The notes beneath the pieces were generated by a model. That model was not told where the DNA came from. It saw only the letters and a program-made list of their open reading frames with translations, and did no database searches. A stretch of DNA of 64,000 nucleotides from Calendula officinalis (Eukaryota; Streptophyta; Magnoliopsida; Asterales; Asteraceae): assembly GCA_963853835.1 (NCBI GenBank), contig OY970823.1:65729845-65793844 (forward strand), read 5' to 3'. Below, in pieces: positions 11,545 to 21,639 of this stretch (the first letter of the stretch is position 1; the number at the start of each line of letters is the position of its first letter). The position numbers and the translations under genes are program-made.

Positions 11545-12034
11545 TTTGATTGATTTTGATCTTTTATTATGAATCTTTCAGTAAGAGTGGTCGTTTTGGC
11601 AAGAATTGCAAGTTTGTGAAAGGAATTGAGTTGTTACTGATGCAGGGTTTTGATCGGATTTTGCATAGATTAGGGTTTAGCGTAGGGTTTATCGAATCGA
11701 GGAGAAGATAATGTTAAACTAATCTCAGTCTGCTATTTATATTTTTCGATTTAACCTGCAAAAAGACCAAAATATCCTTCGAATAATAACCCAACGGCTA
11801 TTTTCATGAGGGTCAGTATTGTAATTTATGTATTTTCCAGATAACGGTCTATCAGTAGTAACTAAGTGTCAGTAGTAGAAACATCAGTAGTAACCATTGT
11901 TTTTATACTTAACCTAATTCTACTGAGAAACCCTATCAGTACTAAATTATAGTAGAAGCATACAATCAGTAGTAGTAAATAACCAGTAGTAAAAGAAGTT
12001 CATACAGCTTTCAGTAGTAGTAAATAACCAGTAG
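11545..12034 (-). promoter_or_regulatory. Promoter-like leader of the accessory ORF
   Basis: This stretch joins the broken RT to the accessory ATG. On the minus strand it has a good plant TATA box (TATAAATAG at 11733-11741) about 190 bp before the ATG. Below it is a pyrimidine-rich leader with the telobox-like sequence AAACCCTAA (within ACGCTAAACCCTAATC). Both are typical of host gene promoters. Upstream are CAGTAGTA-type repeats, including two copies of a 24-bp unit (11966-11989 and 12011-12034). One short upstream ATG lies in the leader. Promoter function is inferred. Confidence 0.5.
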
Positions 12035-13123
12035 CCAATGGGTCTTTTTCCTTTTGGTAGAGGTACAAGAGTCCATACAGCTTGTAGTTTGAATTGAAGA
12101 AGTTCTTCTTGCATTGTTATGATCCAGTTTGAGTCTTTCATAGCTTGTTGAATCTTCTTAGGTTCTTCCTGTGACAGAAAACATTCATACATGCATTCAT
12201 TAGATATTAAACTTATGTTACAAACATTTGAATTTAATGAAAAATTAAATTTGCTTCTTGTTTGCATATTAGAATTGACATCACTTAGGACTAAGTCCAA
12301 AGGATGATTCTTTTCAGTTCTGGTTCCAGGAACTTTGTCAACAGTGATTTGAGAATCTAAATTTGACTCATTGGATTCAGGAATTTGTGCATCTGTCCAT
12401 GTTTCTTCTTGATTGTTTGCATTTTGTGGAGTTTCATCATTACTACTGGTGTCAGTAGTAACATTCTCTTCATTGACCTCTCACCTCAGGAGGGTCATTG
12501 TTGTTACTGACATCAGTATTGAGTAGATCATCATCACAACTCTGAGGTTCGGAGTTACTACTGGGATCAGTAGTATCTTCAGAATTTGTGTTATTACTGG
12601 TATCAATGAAATTAGGGTTACCAGAGTTACTACTGTCGTCAGTATCAACTGTGGGATCAGTATCAACTAAGATATATTTCATGATTTCTTGCCTTCCACT
12701 TGATGATGGTCCTGCTTGTTGGCTTTGATTGTTTGAATCTCCTGTATTAAGCTCATAATTAACATCAAAAGATTTGGTTAGATTATCAATATTAAACAAC
12801 CAATCTGGACCATTTCCTTGTTCATTCATCAGATTTTCATTAAAGGATACATTTACACTTTCTTCAATGATCCTTAGCCTTTTGTTGAACACTCTGTAGG
12901 ATTTGCTTTGAGTTGAGTATCCTACAAATATTCCATCATCTGCTTTGCAGTCAAATTTACCAATTTGTTCTCTTGTAATTAAAATAGTACAAGGACAACC
13001 AAATGATTTTAAGAAACTTATTGATGGTTTTCTTTTATTGAAAAGTTCATAAGGTGTTTTAAAATGAGGCTTAACTATTAATACTCTGTTCTGAACATAA
13101 CAAGCAGTATTAACAGCTTCAGC
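12011..13123 (-). pseudogene. Pol remnant: integrase C-terminus to start of RT
   Basis: Continues the integrase frame after a TGA at 13122-13124 that replaces the Trp of the usual FWAEAVNTACY block. It runs through the Copia motif FGCPCTIL and VGYSTQSKSYRVFNKR. A frameshift near 12478 separates 12470-12892 from the downstream frame. That frame carries FLSQEEPKKIQQAM and the RT start MQEELLQFKLQAVWTLVPLP, then GKRPIG. Coding homology stops right there at ~12035, and the YxDD and RNase H parts (several hundred residues) are missing. Confidence 0.85.
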
Positions 13124-14146
13124 TCAAAAAGTTATTGGTAATTTTGAATCTGCAAGCATAGATCTGGATGCTTCAATGATGGTTCTATTTCTTCTTTCAG
13201 CTACACCATTTTGTTGTGGAGTTCTTGGTGAGCTGTACTGCCTGTCAATGCCCTTAAGATCACAAAAATCAATTAGGTTAGTATTCTTAAATTCAGTTCC
13301 ATTATCACATCTAATTGCTTTCACTTTGAGATCTCTTGTATTTTCCAGCTTTACAATCAGATTCTTGATCATTTCACTTGTTTCATCTTTGGTCCTAAGA
13401 AAGAAGACCCAAGTATATCTAGAAAAATCATCAGTAATAACAAGGCAGTATTGTTTCTTTCCAATACTCATTACATTTGTAGGTCCAAAAAGGTCCATAT
13501 GTAAGAGCTGCAAAGGTTTATAAATAGAGTTGATTGCTTTGGTCTTATGAGAAGTCTTGTGTTGTTTACCTTTTAGGCAGGCAACACAATGATGATCACA
13601 CATAAATTCTTTTTGTGGTAGACCAACTATCAAATTCTTTTTAACTAAATTGTTCATATTTTTAAAATTTGTGTGACACATCCTTCTATGCCAAAGTTCT
13701 GATTCATTTGTGTTTGCCTTAGATATAAAACAGTTGATCTCATTTGAAGAAATGTGTTCTCCCCCTATATCCAGGCAATACACATTGTTTCTCCTTGGTG
13801 TTCTTAAAACAACAAATTTTTCATCTAAAATAAAATCAGGAGAAAGAATGATGCACTCAATATCTGTAAAAAGAATTTTGTTCTTCTTATCACAGACTTG
13901 TGAGACACTAACCATATTATATTTAAGCTCAGCAACATAAAATACATCATCAAAAGTGATCTTACCATTTGATACTGTACCTTTACCTGTAATCTTACCA
14001 CCTCTTGGATTTTCTCCAAAAGCAACATATCCTCCTTCAAAAGACTTGAAATCTCTAAGTATTTGAAGATTTCCAGTCATGTGTCTAGAGCATCCACTAT
14101 CAATATGCAATGTTCTACCTTCTTCAGGGATCTGGATACTCTGCAC
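13124..14146 (-). pseudogene. Copia protease-integrase ORF
   Basis: A 340-codon open stretch of pol. Near its start HIDSGCSRHMTG is the DSG active site of the aspartic protease. It is followed by the integrase zinc finger (LWHRRMCHTNF ... MCDHHCVACLKGKQHK) and the DD35E core (LLHMDLFGP, AIRCDNGTEF, QNGVAERRNR), with all three catalytic acidic residues present. It ends at a TGA where Trp is expected. Upstream it is separated from gag by more stops. The protein would cleave the polyprotein and integrate cDNA, but the polyprotein as a whole is broken. Confidence 0.9.
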
Positions 14147-15153
14147 ATAAAGTAAAAGGATTAGTTAATTTTGGGAACCCAAGCTTGTTTTGTCTTGGGT
14201 TCATCCTTTGAGGAGTAAGTCTTTCTAACTGAATGAGTCTTATATGCAGTTTTGTGTTTTGTTGTTTGATTAGTACTGGTGTTCTTAGTTGCTACTGATC
14301 TAGGTTTATACCCGTAGTTTTTGGCTTTTGAAAATTTTACTACTGATGGACCAGTAGTGTTTGGATAATATGAGTTTTGAGCATAACCAGTAGTGTTTTT
14401 GTAATTATACCAGACAGCATTGTAATTAGGGTTTTTACCAGTAGTAAACCTGGAATAGTTTCTACTGATGTTTGAAAACTTTGAATATTAAGGAAATTGA
14501 TTCTATTTTCCATTGTTTTTGAAATAATTACTTCTGTTTGGACTTTTATACCTGATATTTTGCACAAATCGTGGTGCAGTTCTTCCAAATTTATGAGTTT
14601 CAACACATGGTTTATTGAATTCCTTTTCTTTTGTTTCTTCAATTTGTTTTAATTTTAAGACTTTTTCCTTTTCTTTGTTGATTTTAAATTCTTTAAATTC
14701 TTGACTGTTAATAGGATTGAAGTGACAGTTTTTAGCTATGTGGTTAACCTTGTTACAAATTAAACATGATAATTTTGTTGACTTAGCACTTTATGGTTTT
14801 CTTTGTTCTTTTAACTGATTTAAATTTCTTTGATTTTCCCTTCTTAGAATTGTAGGTATATTTTCTGAGTTGTATTTTGGAGATTCAGTTTGACTTTGTG
14901 TTGAGTGAAAACTTGTATCATTTGATTCAGTTGTTTGATCATCATCAGAAGACTCATTTGATTCATTACTGGTTTCAGTTTCAGTTTAACTTTCAATTTT
15001 CAAATCATTTAAAACTCTTTCTGTGCTTGATTTAAGAGGAGGAATAAAATTTGTTGGAGGTGGGACTGCATGATATCCCACTCCATGAACAACCTTTTCT
15101 GTAGTTTGATTACTAGTTAATTCATTTACAATTTTAGAACTTCTTTCAAATTT
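14147..15153 (-). pseudogene. Gag-pol linker with second zinc knuckle, stops
   Basis: On the minus strand this continues the gag frame through several stop codons. It includes a second CCHC knuckle (CLICNKVNHIAKNC, near 14750-14790) and a long Asn/Lys/Tyr-rich stretch. The internal stops show decay since the frame was functional. Confidence 0.75.
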
Positions 15154-16608
15154 CTAAATAGTTAGTTTATTATGTTCTAATTCCATTTGACATTCTTCTA
15201 ATTTGATCAAAGTTTCTTTTAGTTTTAATTCAATATGTTCTTTTTCATAAGTAGTTTGTAGCAATTCATCTTTTATTTTTTGATCAGTTCTTTTATAAAT
15301 TTTAATTTGATTTTCTAAATCAGCTATACAATCATTATATTCAATTCTTCTATTTCTGTTTAGAATCATCTCTTCAAGTGTTTCTTTATTAAGTTTTTCT
15401 AATTCTTTATATGCTTTAATACATTCAGGAGTACACGATTTAGAATTTACCTCAGTAGTAGAAGGATCAGTAGTAAAGGCCATGAGAGCTTGGTTCTGTG
15501 CATGTTCTTCTGCTTGAAAGCTCCAGTCATACCCTTGTCCTTCTTGAGATACTAAAGCAGTTGAATTTGAGGTACTATTTTTGTTGTAGTTTGATCTTTG
15601 GTCTTTGTTCGGGCATTCTCTGGCAAAGTGACCCAGATTACTACAGTTGTAGCATTTGACCTTGGTTTTGTCAAATCCAGCACGATCACCTTTGTTGTAA
15701 GACATATTTTGTCTTCCAGTTCTTTTAAGAAACCTTTTGGTTCTTAAGCTAAGCATAGCCATCTGCCACTTGATGTCCATCTCTTCCAAATCATCAGGAT
15801 TGAGTTGTTCTAAATCCTCACTAATCAATGCAGTATGCACATGACTAGTGAAGAAAGATTCTCTTGCTACATCTTCAATACCTGCATTATTTGTATTGTC
15901 CTTCCCTATTCCTCTACTAGACACAAAAGCAGCATTGTTTGAAGGTAAATTAGGAGATTTATTACTTACCTCTGATTCAAACACTCTTAATTCATTGTAG
16001 AGTTCATCAAGCTCTTTCTCTTCTAGTGCATCTCCTTGTCTATATATCACAGTATACATAGACCATTCTTCACCTAGCGACCTGAGGAACTTCCTGTTGA
16101 CATCATCATTGTCTGGTTTGTAACCAACTTGATTCAGTTCACCAATGAGTTTGTTGAACCTATCAAATACTTGAGACAATGATTCATTCTTCTGTCCTTT
16201 GAAGTTTTCAAAGTCTTGTTTCAGAACAGACTTCATGTTTCTTTTTGTGCTCTTTGTACCAACAAACCTCTTTTCCAGAGCCTGCCATAACTTCTTTGCA
16301 TCATCATATTCAACAAAGAGATGTTGATAATCATTGGGAATGGCAAGCAAAAGAGTGCTTAAGGCTTTGAGCTCGATTCCTCTGTCCTTCTTTTCTTTCT
16401 CACACTTGAGTTTGTCAACTTCAGTTGAGGTGGTGGCTATTTGAGTTTGAATAGTCTTGTTTCCTTCAAGAACCACTTCCCACATGGAATAATCAGTAAC
16501 CAGCATGTATTGCTTGATTCTGTTTTTCCACATCCTAAAGTTGTTAAGAGTGAGAATTGGAATCTTGTTTGCTTGAGTACTTTCATTGTTATCAGACATG
16601 ATTAACAC
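15154..16608 (-). CDS. Copia gag nucleocapsid protein
   Basis: 484 residues. The N-terminus contains the Copia gag block (ILTLNNFRMWKNRIKQYML, ALEKRFVG). The central helical region is typical of the UBN2/retrotran-gag family, and a CCHC zinc knuckle CYNCSNLGHFAREC lies at about residues 319-332. The C-terminal ~80 residues form a Glu/Lys-rich coiled coil. Gag packages the element RNA into virus-like particles in the cytoplasm. The frame stops at TAG 15154-15156, before the second zinc knuckle. The start at 16608 lies about 60 bp inside the PBS; a second Met four codons later (MSDNNES) is equally possible. Confidence 0.85.
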   Translation of the reverse strand: MLIMSDNNESTQANKIPILTLNNFRMWKNRIKQYMLVTDYSMWEVVLEGNKTIQTQIATTSTEVDKLKCEKEKKDRGIELKALSTLLLAIPNDYQHLFVEYDDAKKLWQALEKRFVGTKSTKRNMKSVLKQDFENFKGQKNESLSQVFDRFNKLIGELNQVGYKPDNDDVNRKFLRSLGEEWSMYTVIYRQGDALEEKELDELYNELRVFESEVSNKSPNLPSNNAAFVSSRGIGKDNTNNAGIEDVARESFFTSHVHTALISEDLEQLNPDDLEEMDIKWQMAMLSLRTKRFLKRTGRQNMSYNKGDRAGFDKTKVKCYNCSNLGHFARECPNKDQRSNYNKNSTSNSTALVSQEGQGYDWSFQAEEHAQNQALMAFTTDPSTTEVNSKSCTPECIKAYKELEKLNKETLEEMILNRNRRIEYNDCIADLENQIKIYKRTDQKIKDELLQTTYEKEHIELKLKETLIKLEECQMELEHNKLTI

Positions 16609-16668
16609 TTTTGAGATCGAAAGTATGAAGCTTTTTGTTGTTCTTAATTCGTAGATCTAGAACCGTAT

Positions 16669-16681
16669 GGCTCTGATACCA
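16669..16681 (-). other. Primer binding site, initiator tRNA-Met
   Basis: The minus strand reads TGGTATCAGAGCC two bases after the 5' LTR end. This is the standard Copia PBS complementary to the 3' end of initiator tRNA-Met. Confidence 0.95.
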
Positions 16682-16683
16682 CT

Positions 16684-17188
16684 TGTCAGGATCGATTAAC
16701 CTAGAAGGATTAATTAATCAAAGATCTACAAACTATAAGAAGTTGCAGCGGATCAACACTTTAGTTTAATTGATTAAGAACAATGAATACTGTTAATGAA
16801 TACGAATGTAAATAAGAACACAGTAATTCACAAAAAGCTTCAATGTATATTAATGTTATCGATCAATACACACGTATGTTTACAATTCATAGGGAACTAT
16901 ATATAATAGTCCTTGAAGCCTAACATATTAAGCTAGTTATTCTAGGATTCGATTACAATTGAATTACATAAAGATATACATTCATTAACTAACTATGCTA
17001 GAATCTCGTATACGATAAGCACCAAAAATAGACGTCAGTAGTGTTTGCCATCATCAGTAGTAGACTTGAGATCAGTAGCATCAGTAGTATTGTAGTTCTG
17101 CCCCATCAGTACTATTCTTCAGTATACTTGAATCAGTACTAACTGCAGCATCAGTATTAGAATGTTATATCTGATTTACATCCCAACA
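16684..17188 (-). repeat. 5' LTR of the Copia element
   Basis: 505 bp, ~98% identical to 7389-7894. It is upstream of gag in the sense direction and contains a TATA-like sequence around 16897-16908, so it should hold the main promoter of the element. Confidence 0.95.
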
Positions 17189-17730
17189 CAAGTCTTATGA
17201 TTTTTGTCGAGATTAACATACAACTCATGAGTTGTTGGTTGAACTAAGAAGAGAGTAACATACAATAAATTAATCTGGTGGATTCGAGTAGGTTGTACGC
17301 TCCAAAAGCCAGACCAAACAGAGAACCGGATAAATGATTTTGGTTGGACCGGTATGTGTTCAATTGGTCTTGGTTCTTGGTCGTTTTCTCTCTATTTTGA
17401 ACCGCTTTAAAGCGTTTGGTACCGGGTTAATGATGGCCTATAATTGTAGTTTCAATGTTTGGTTGGATAAAGTGTAGCATGTTTTGTTTTGATATGAGAA
17501 TCTCGTGGATAATAAGGTGATAGAACATAGAAAAAGTTTATGATAGAATAATGAAAACATGGGTAGATAAAATGATGAATATTGGGTTTCGGATCTTCCA
17601 AACAGTCAATATAGCGTGATTGATTTTATAAACCAACATAGTTATGGCATTAAACGTTTTTGAACGGCAAGAGAGAAAGAAAGAAATTTCGGCAATGTTA
17701 TCAACCCAATCCAATAGAAAGAATATATAT

Positions 17731-18101
17731 TTTCTCTTATTTAAAATAAGTGATAAATTTTTCATATTTAGATTATTTAAAATAAGTGATATATAATAAG
17801 TTATATACTTTTCATATTTAGATGATTTAAAATAAGTGATATATTTTGATATTTTACTTTATTTGGTAAAAAATAGTATACTCCACATCCACTAACCACA
17901 TACTTTAATAAAGTGAAATGATCGCTTATCATTATTTTTACTTTTAATCATTACTAATCTTACTTTATTAAAAAAATGTGACACTCATTCCTTACTAACC
18001 ATTAAATTAATCTAATTTAACTTTCATTATAATTTTTTGCTTCAAAACCATGAAATTAACAACGTATCACTTATTTTTCTTATTTTGAATCAAAGGAAGT
18101 A
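17731..18101. mobile_element. Stowaway-type MITE, degenerate copy
   Basis: Same family as 26042-26354 and 31477-31789, recognisable from AAATAAGTGATA at the left, the central ACTTTTAATCATTA block and TTATTTTGAATCAAAGGAAGTA at the right. The left part has extra copies of the AAAATAAGTGATAT unit. Confidence 0.7.
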
Positions 18102-18718
18102 TTAAATATATCACTACTTTTTTGTACATGACACTACATATTATATAAAAAGCTCTATTTAAATAGTAGTGTTTTCCATAGGAAATGTTATTATAAGTAT
18201 TTCTCCGCATTTTGTTTTTAAATAAATTTTATATTATCAATCATAAACCTAAAGTTATCATTTAATCCGTTTTTAACTATAATCATTATTGGAAAAATGT
18301 GTGTTGAGCATATGAAAATTTGGCATTCAATCATTATGGAATCTTTTGATAAATACAAAAAGACGATTGTAAATGTTAATCATTTTACGTTCTTGTTTTA
18401 ATTAACGTGTTAAGTGACTAGAAAATGGAAAAGAGAGTTTGGATTATAGCTATGTAAATCTGTTATAAAATAATAAAAGATAATTTATAACGTTTCAATC
18501 TCAAATTCGTTCGTCTGTTCTTGTTTTTTTGCGATATTATTGTATATTTCATTATTTTGAATCTTTTTAATAAGTAGTAGTAAATATATAATTTTCTTTT
18601 AAAAATAAATCTCAAATTCAGTCGTAGAATGCACTGGAATCCAAGAATTTTTTTTTTAAAAAAAACAACAAAGTTTATTCAATATCTAAAATATTAAACA
18701 TATTAATCTTCGGTTGTA

Positions 18719-18833
18719 ATTTTTTTTAACGGCAAACTTAATCTAAACCTAAATATCACATATGTCAACTATGAGATTTGAACTTCTAACCTCAAGGTTT
18801 GAAGACAAACACCTTACTATTAAGCCAATAACC
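18719..18833 (-). mobile_element. tRNA-derived SINE
   Basis: On the minus strand there are an A-box-like TGGCTTAATAGTAAGG (18813-18828), a B-box-like GAGGTTAGAAGTTCAAATCTC (18773-18793) and an A-rich tail that appears as a T run at 18719-18727. This is the layout of a tRNA-related plant SINE. Confidence 0.55.
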
Positions 18834-19150
18834 TTTAATATCAATTGCAAATTTGCAATACTTTACTTTTGTTTTTAGTATTGATCATTACCTTTTTCTA
18901 TCTTCCATCACTTCATTCTGCACTACATTATAGGTTCTCACTTCTCAACTGACTAAAACTAAACATGCTACGCTTTATGCCAAAAACTGAAATTATAATT
19001 ATAGCCCATTATTAATCCGGTTCACACCGAGTGGAACTGGCCAAGAACCGAAACCCAATGAACCTATACCAGTCGGTTCTCGGCCTGAACAAAATCTTCA
19101 ATCCTCCATCCGACTGGTTCGGTCCAGTTTTTTGAACGTGCTCATGCCTA

Positions 19151-21031
19151 GTGGAGAAGTTAAAAAGTGATTTTGTAATATTGTTTCCATTTCAAGATGG
19201 AATGAAATAAAAACAGGGTACCTATGATCAAAATAATGGGTTTTTATTAGATGAGACGATCTAGGGCTGAATGATATTTGATAATCATTTTACATCTTCC
19301 TAAATCCTTACACGGCCATATATTTAATCGATTTGAATCAAAGAAACATATCAACAATTGAGTTCGAACGCTCATAATGAGAGGATGATGAATCAAATAC
19401 AATTAGTTAAAGCTAAGAGACATACTTTTGAATATGTATTTGCTATATTTTGTTGTTTTGACAAATATGAATACACAAAAATAGAAGACTAACTAAATTG
19501 ATCATTGTGTTAGAAATTAAAGTTAGAGTGTGATGATAATATTATATATTTAACCGAGTCATGTATTTCGACCCTTGTTCTTTGGGTTATACAATATCTC
19601 TATTGGTATAAAACAATAAAAAAAAACTCAGATTCTAGACACAGAAGACATAGAAGAAGAAAGGAAATCGTATATTTTCGTATATGTTAAATGAGACCAA
19701 ACATTTGTATTTATACAGATGATAGTTATGATGTTTGGAATCTTGGCCAGCAACTGTATCCGTTAATTTTGGCGCAAAACGGATTGTTAATTTGGTGGGA
19801 AAAACGGGTAATATATTTCGAGTACCAAAGACACCGTTCGGAAATTGGGTATCTCAATTATTGTTTGGAATGGTATAATTGGATCAAAGCGACAAAGGGA
19901 ATGGACTGAGATCAAATTAAAATGATGATTATATTAGTATGATATAATAGTTATAAATTTGGATTCACGTGTAAAGGGTTGGTGAGTTTTGGATTTTTGA
20001 TATGCAAAGATCCATTTCCAACGGTAGGCTTTGTTTTGCACCTCGATTGTTAGTACATACATCTCACATATAAAACCTAGTTAAATTAGTGATTTTTAAG
20101 CCATAATTCTTTTTTGCATTCCCCACAACCGTTGCTTAGGGTGGTTGTACACTTAACTATAAATTTTATACTGTATGATGTAAGAGTTAAAATTTATGAT
20201 GTATAATTGAATTCCCACCTAATAATTCTTTATTGGCATTAAATTGTAAATAAGTATGTGTTTCATATACAGACTAACTCGATGCATATAGTTCATGTAA
20301 GATCAAACCAAATTTCTTAATAGTGGTCTACCGGGCCAAGTTTATGTGACTGTGGGGTTACACCCCATGAATTAGGGACTCGCTAAAGGAGATACTGGTA
20401 CTATGACTTTTTTTTAACATCAGAAAATAACCATAAGATTGGAGACTTTAAGACTATGTGTAACCCATGATCGATATTTCAATAGTCATCACTGACACAT
20501 CAGTGTCACATCAGCCCGACCAAACACATAAAAAATCCCGGCAAACCCACGTAACCAGGCGACCAAATCATCCCCCTTTGAAAAAACATTCCCCTTTGAA
20601 AATCAGACACGACCTTTGAGCACTTGGGACGCGTCGGGTTGGGGTGGGCGTAATGGGCAGGACGCGTCGCTTGGTGGAGATGTGGCAGGTCATGACCACG
20701 AATTCGGTCGTGGTTACGCCCAGTCTAAGGCCAAACATATAAATAATAACATCAAATAAAAACTTAAACAAGAAGTTAGATCGTAGTACCAAACTACCAA
20801 TTACGTCAAAGAAACTGTAAGTAACCAACCAATACAATTAAAGGTCCTTTTTACACTTATTATAACTTCAAAAATATGAATTAGAAACAATATTATCAAA
20901 GTTACGACTTGCAATTTAAAAAAGAATTTGCTTTGATGCATAATAACATTATCATTATTATTTACTAACTTCTGATATTCTATTTTAAATTTAAATGTGG
21001 TGTATTCCAAGACCTAGTTGCATTTTACAAC
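19151..21031. other. Intergenic
   Basis: No confident gene. A 72-codon aromatic-rich frame at 19691-19909 (starts MRPNICIYTDDSYD) has no known motif and may be chance. 20465-20720 is GC-richer than its surroundings (GGACGCGTCG twice, ACACATCAGTGTCACATCAG) and looks like part of an unclassified repeat. Confidence 0.4.
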
Positions 21032-21039
21032 TATATAAA
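21032..21039 (+). promoter_or_regulatory. TATA box of the dirigent gene
   Basis: TATATAAA, 46 bp before the ATG at 21085. This leaves room for a short leader of about 20 nt. Confidence 0.7.
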
Positions 21040-21084
21040 GACAACAAATAATCCCATTCTGTTGCACACAAAAAGCAACTAGCT

Positions 21085-21639
21085 ATGGCAAACAAAATTT
21101 ACAAAAACCTTACTTTCATTCTCTTATCATTCTTGATCCTCCACTCTCTTTCCACATTAGCTCACTCAAGAAAATATAGCGAGAAAAAACCTTGCAAGAG
21201 ATTCGTGCTCTACTACCATGACATCCTCTTCAATGGCACCAACACCGCCAATGCGACATCAGCACCAATCGTGAACCCTACAAAGCTCGGGAATTTCAAC
21301 CACGGGATGCTTGTGGTCTTTGATGATCCCATGACCAAAGACAACCATGTGTTATCTTCTCCTGTGGCTCGGGCTCAAGGGTTTTACTTTTATGATATGA
21401 AAACCGAGTATAACGCTTGGTTTTCTTACACGTTAATATTTAATTCTAGTGAACATAAAGGGACTATTAATATCATGGGTGCGGATATGATGGGTGAGGA
21501 GACAAGGGACCTTTCGGTCATTGGTGGCACGGGTGATTTCTTTATGACACGAGGGATTGCTACTTTTCGTACGGATGTTGCACAAGGTGCTTATTATTTT
21601 AGGCTTGAAATGGATATCAAATTGTACGAGTGTTACTAA
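21085..21639 (+). CDS. Dirigent protein
   Basis: Intronless, 184 residues. Dirigent proteins steer the coupling of phenoxy radicals in lignan and related pathways and act in the apoplast as beta-barrel trimers. The first ~28 residues are a signal peptide (hydrophobic FILLSFLILHSLSTLA). The mature part has the family landmarks in order: CKRFVLYYHDILFNG near residue 38, VVFDDPMT, VARAQGFYFYD near 95, VIGGTGDFFMTRGIA near 145 and the C-terminal YFRLEMDIKLYECY. N-glycosylation sites are present (FNGTN, NATS). Length and lack of introns fit the family. The subfamily and the natural substrate cannot be told from this. The start is the first ATG after a good TATA box. Confidence 0.95.
   Translation: MANKIYKNLTFILLSFLILHSLSTLAHSRKYSEKKPCKRFVLYYHDILFNGTNTANATSAPIVNPTKLGNFNHGMLVVFDDPMTKDNHVLSSPVARAQGFYFYDMKTEYNAWFSYTLIFNSSEHKGTINIMGADMMGEETRDLSVIGGTGDFFMTRGIATFRTDVAQGAYYFRLEMDIKLYECY

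Larger units (their letters stand above)
7384..17193 (-). mobile_element. RT-less Ty1/Copia LTR retrotransposon with accessory ORF
   Basis: A complete insertion of about 9.8 kb on the minus strand. The LTRs at 7389-7894 and 16684-17188 begin TG and end CA in the sense direction and differ by about nine substitutions and one indel by eye (~2%). They are flanked by a perfect 5-bp target duplication CAAGT (7384-7388 and 17189-17193). Reading on the minus strand the order is 5' LTR, PBS, gag with two zinc knuckles, protease, integrase, the first residues of reverse transcriptase, then an abrupt switch to a promoter-like leader and a ~1205-codon accessory ORF, PPT and 3' LTR. Protease before integrase before RT is the Copia order. 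RT and RNase H are absent, so the element cannot copy itself and must have been moved by a partner. Confidence 0.95.
17289..19150. mobile_element. Old hAT-like non-autonomous element
   Basis: The two ends are inverted and diverged copies of each other over roughly 200 bp. The left end starts TAGGTTGTACGCTCCAAAAG; the reverse complement of the right end starts TAGGCATGAGCACGTTCAAA. Both arms go on with a CGGTTCTTGG-type stretch, CTATAATTGTAG / CTATAATTATAA and AGTGTAGCATGTTT / AGCGTAGCATGTTT. TAGG-type ends with GG/CC-rich subterminal repeats resemble plant hAT elements. The 8-bp flanks do not match, so any target duplication has decayed. The interior has no transposase; it holds a MITE (17731-18101) and a SINE (18719-18833). 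Confidence 0.5.

Noticed and set aside
19691..19909. 72-residue aromatic-rich protein as a real gene
   Set aside because: An ATG and a possible promoter exist, but there is no recognisable motif and the length is within chance for AT-rich DNA.
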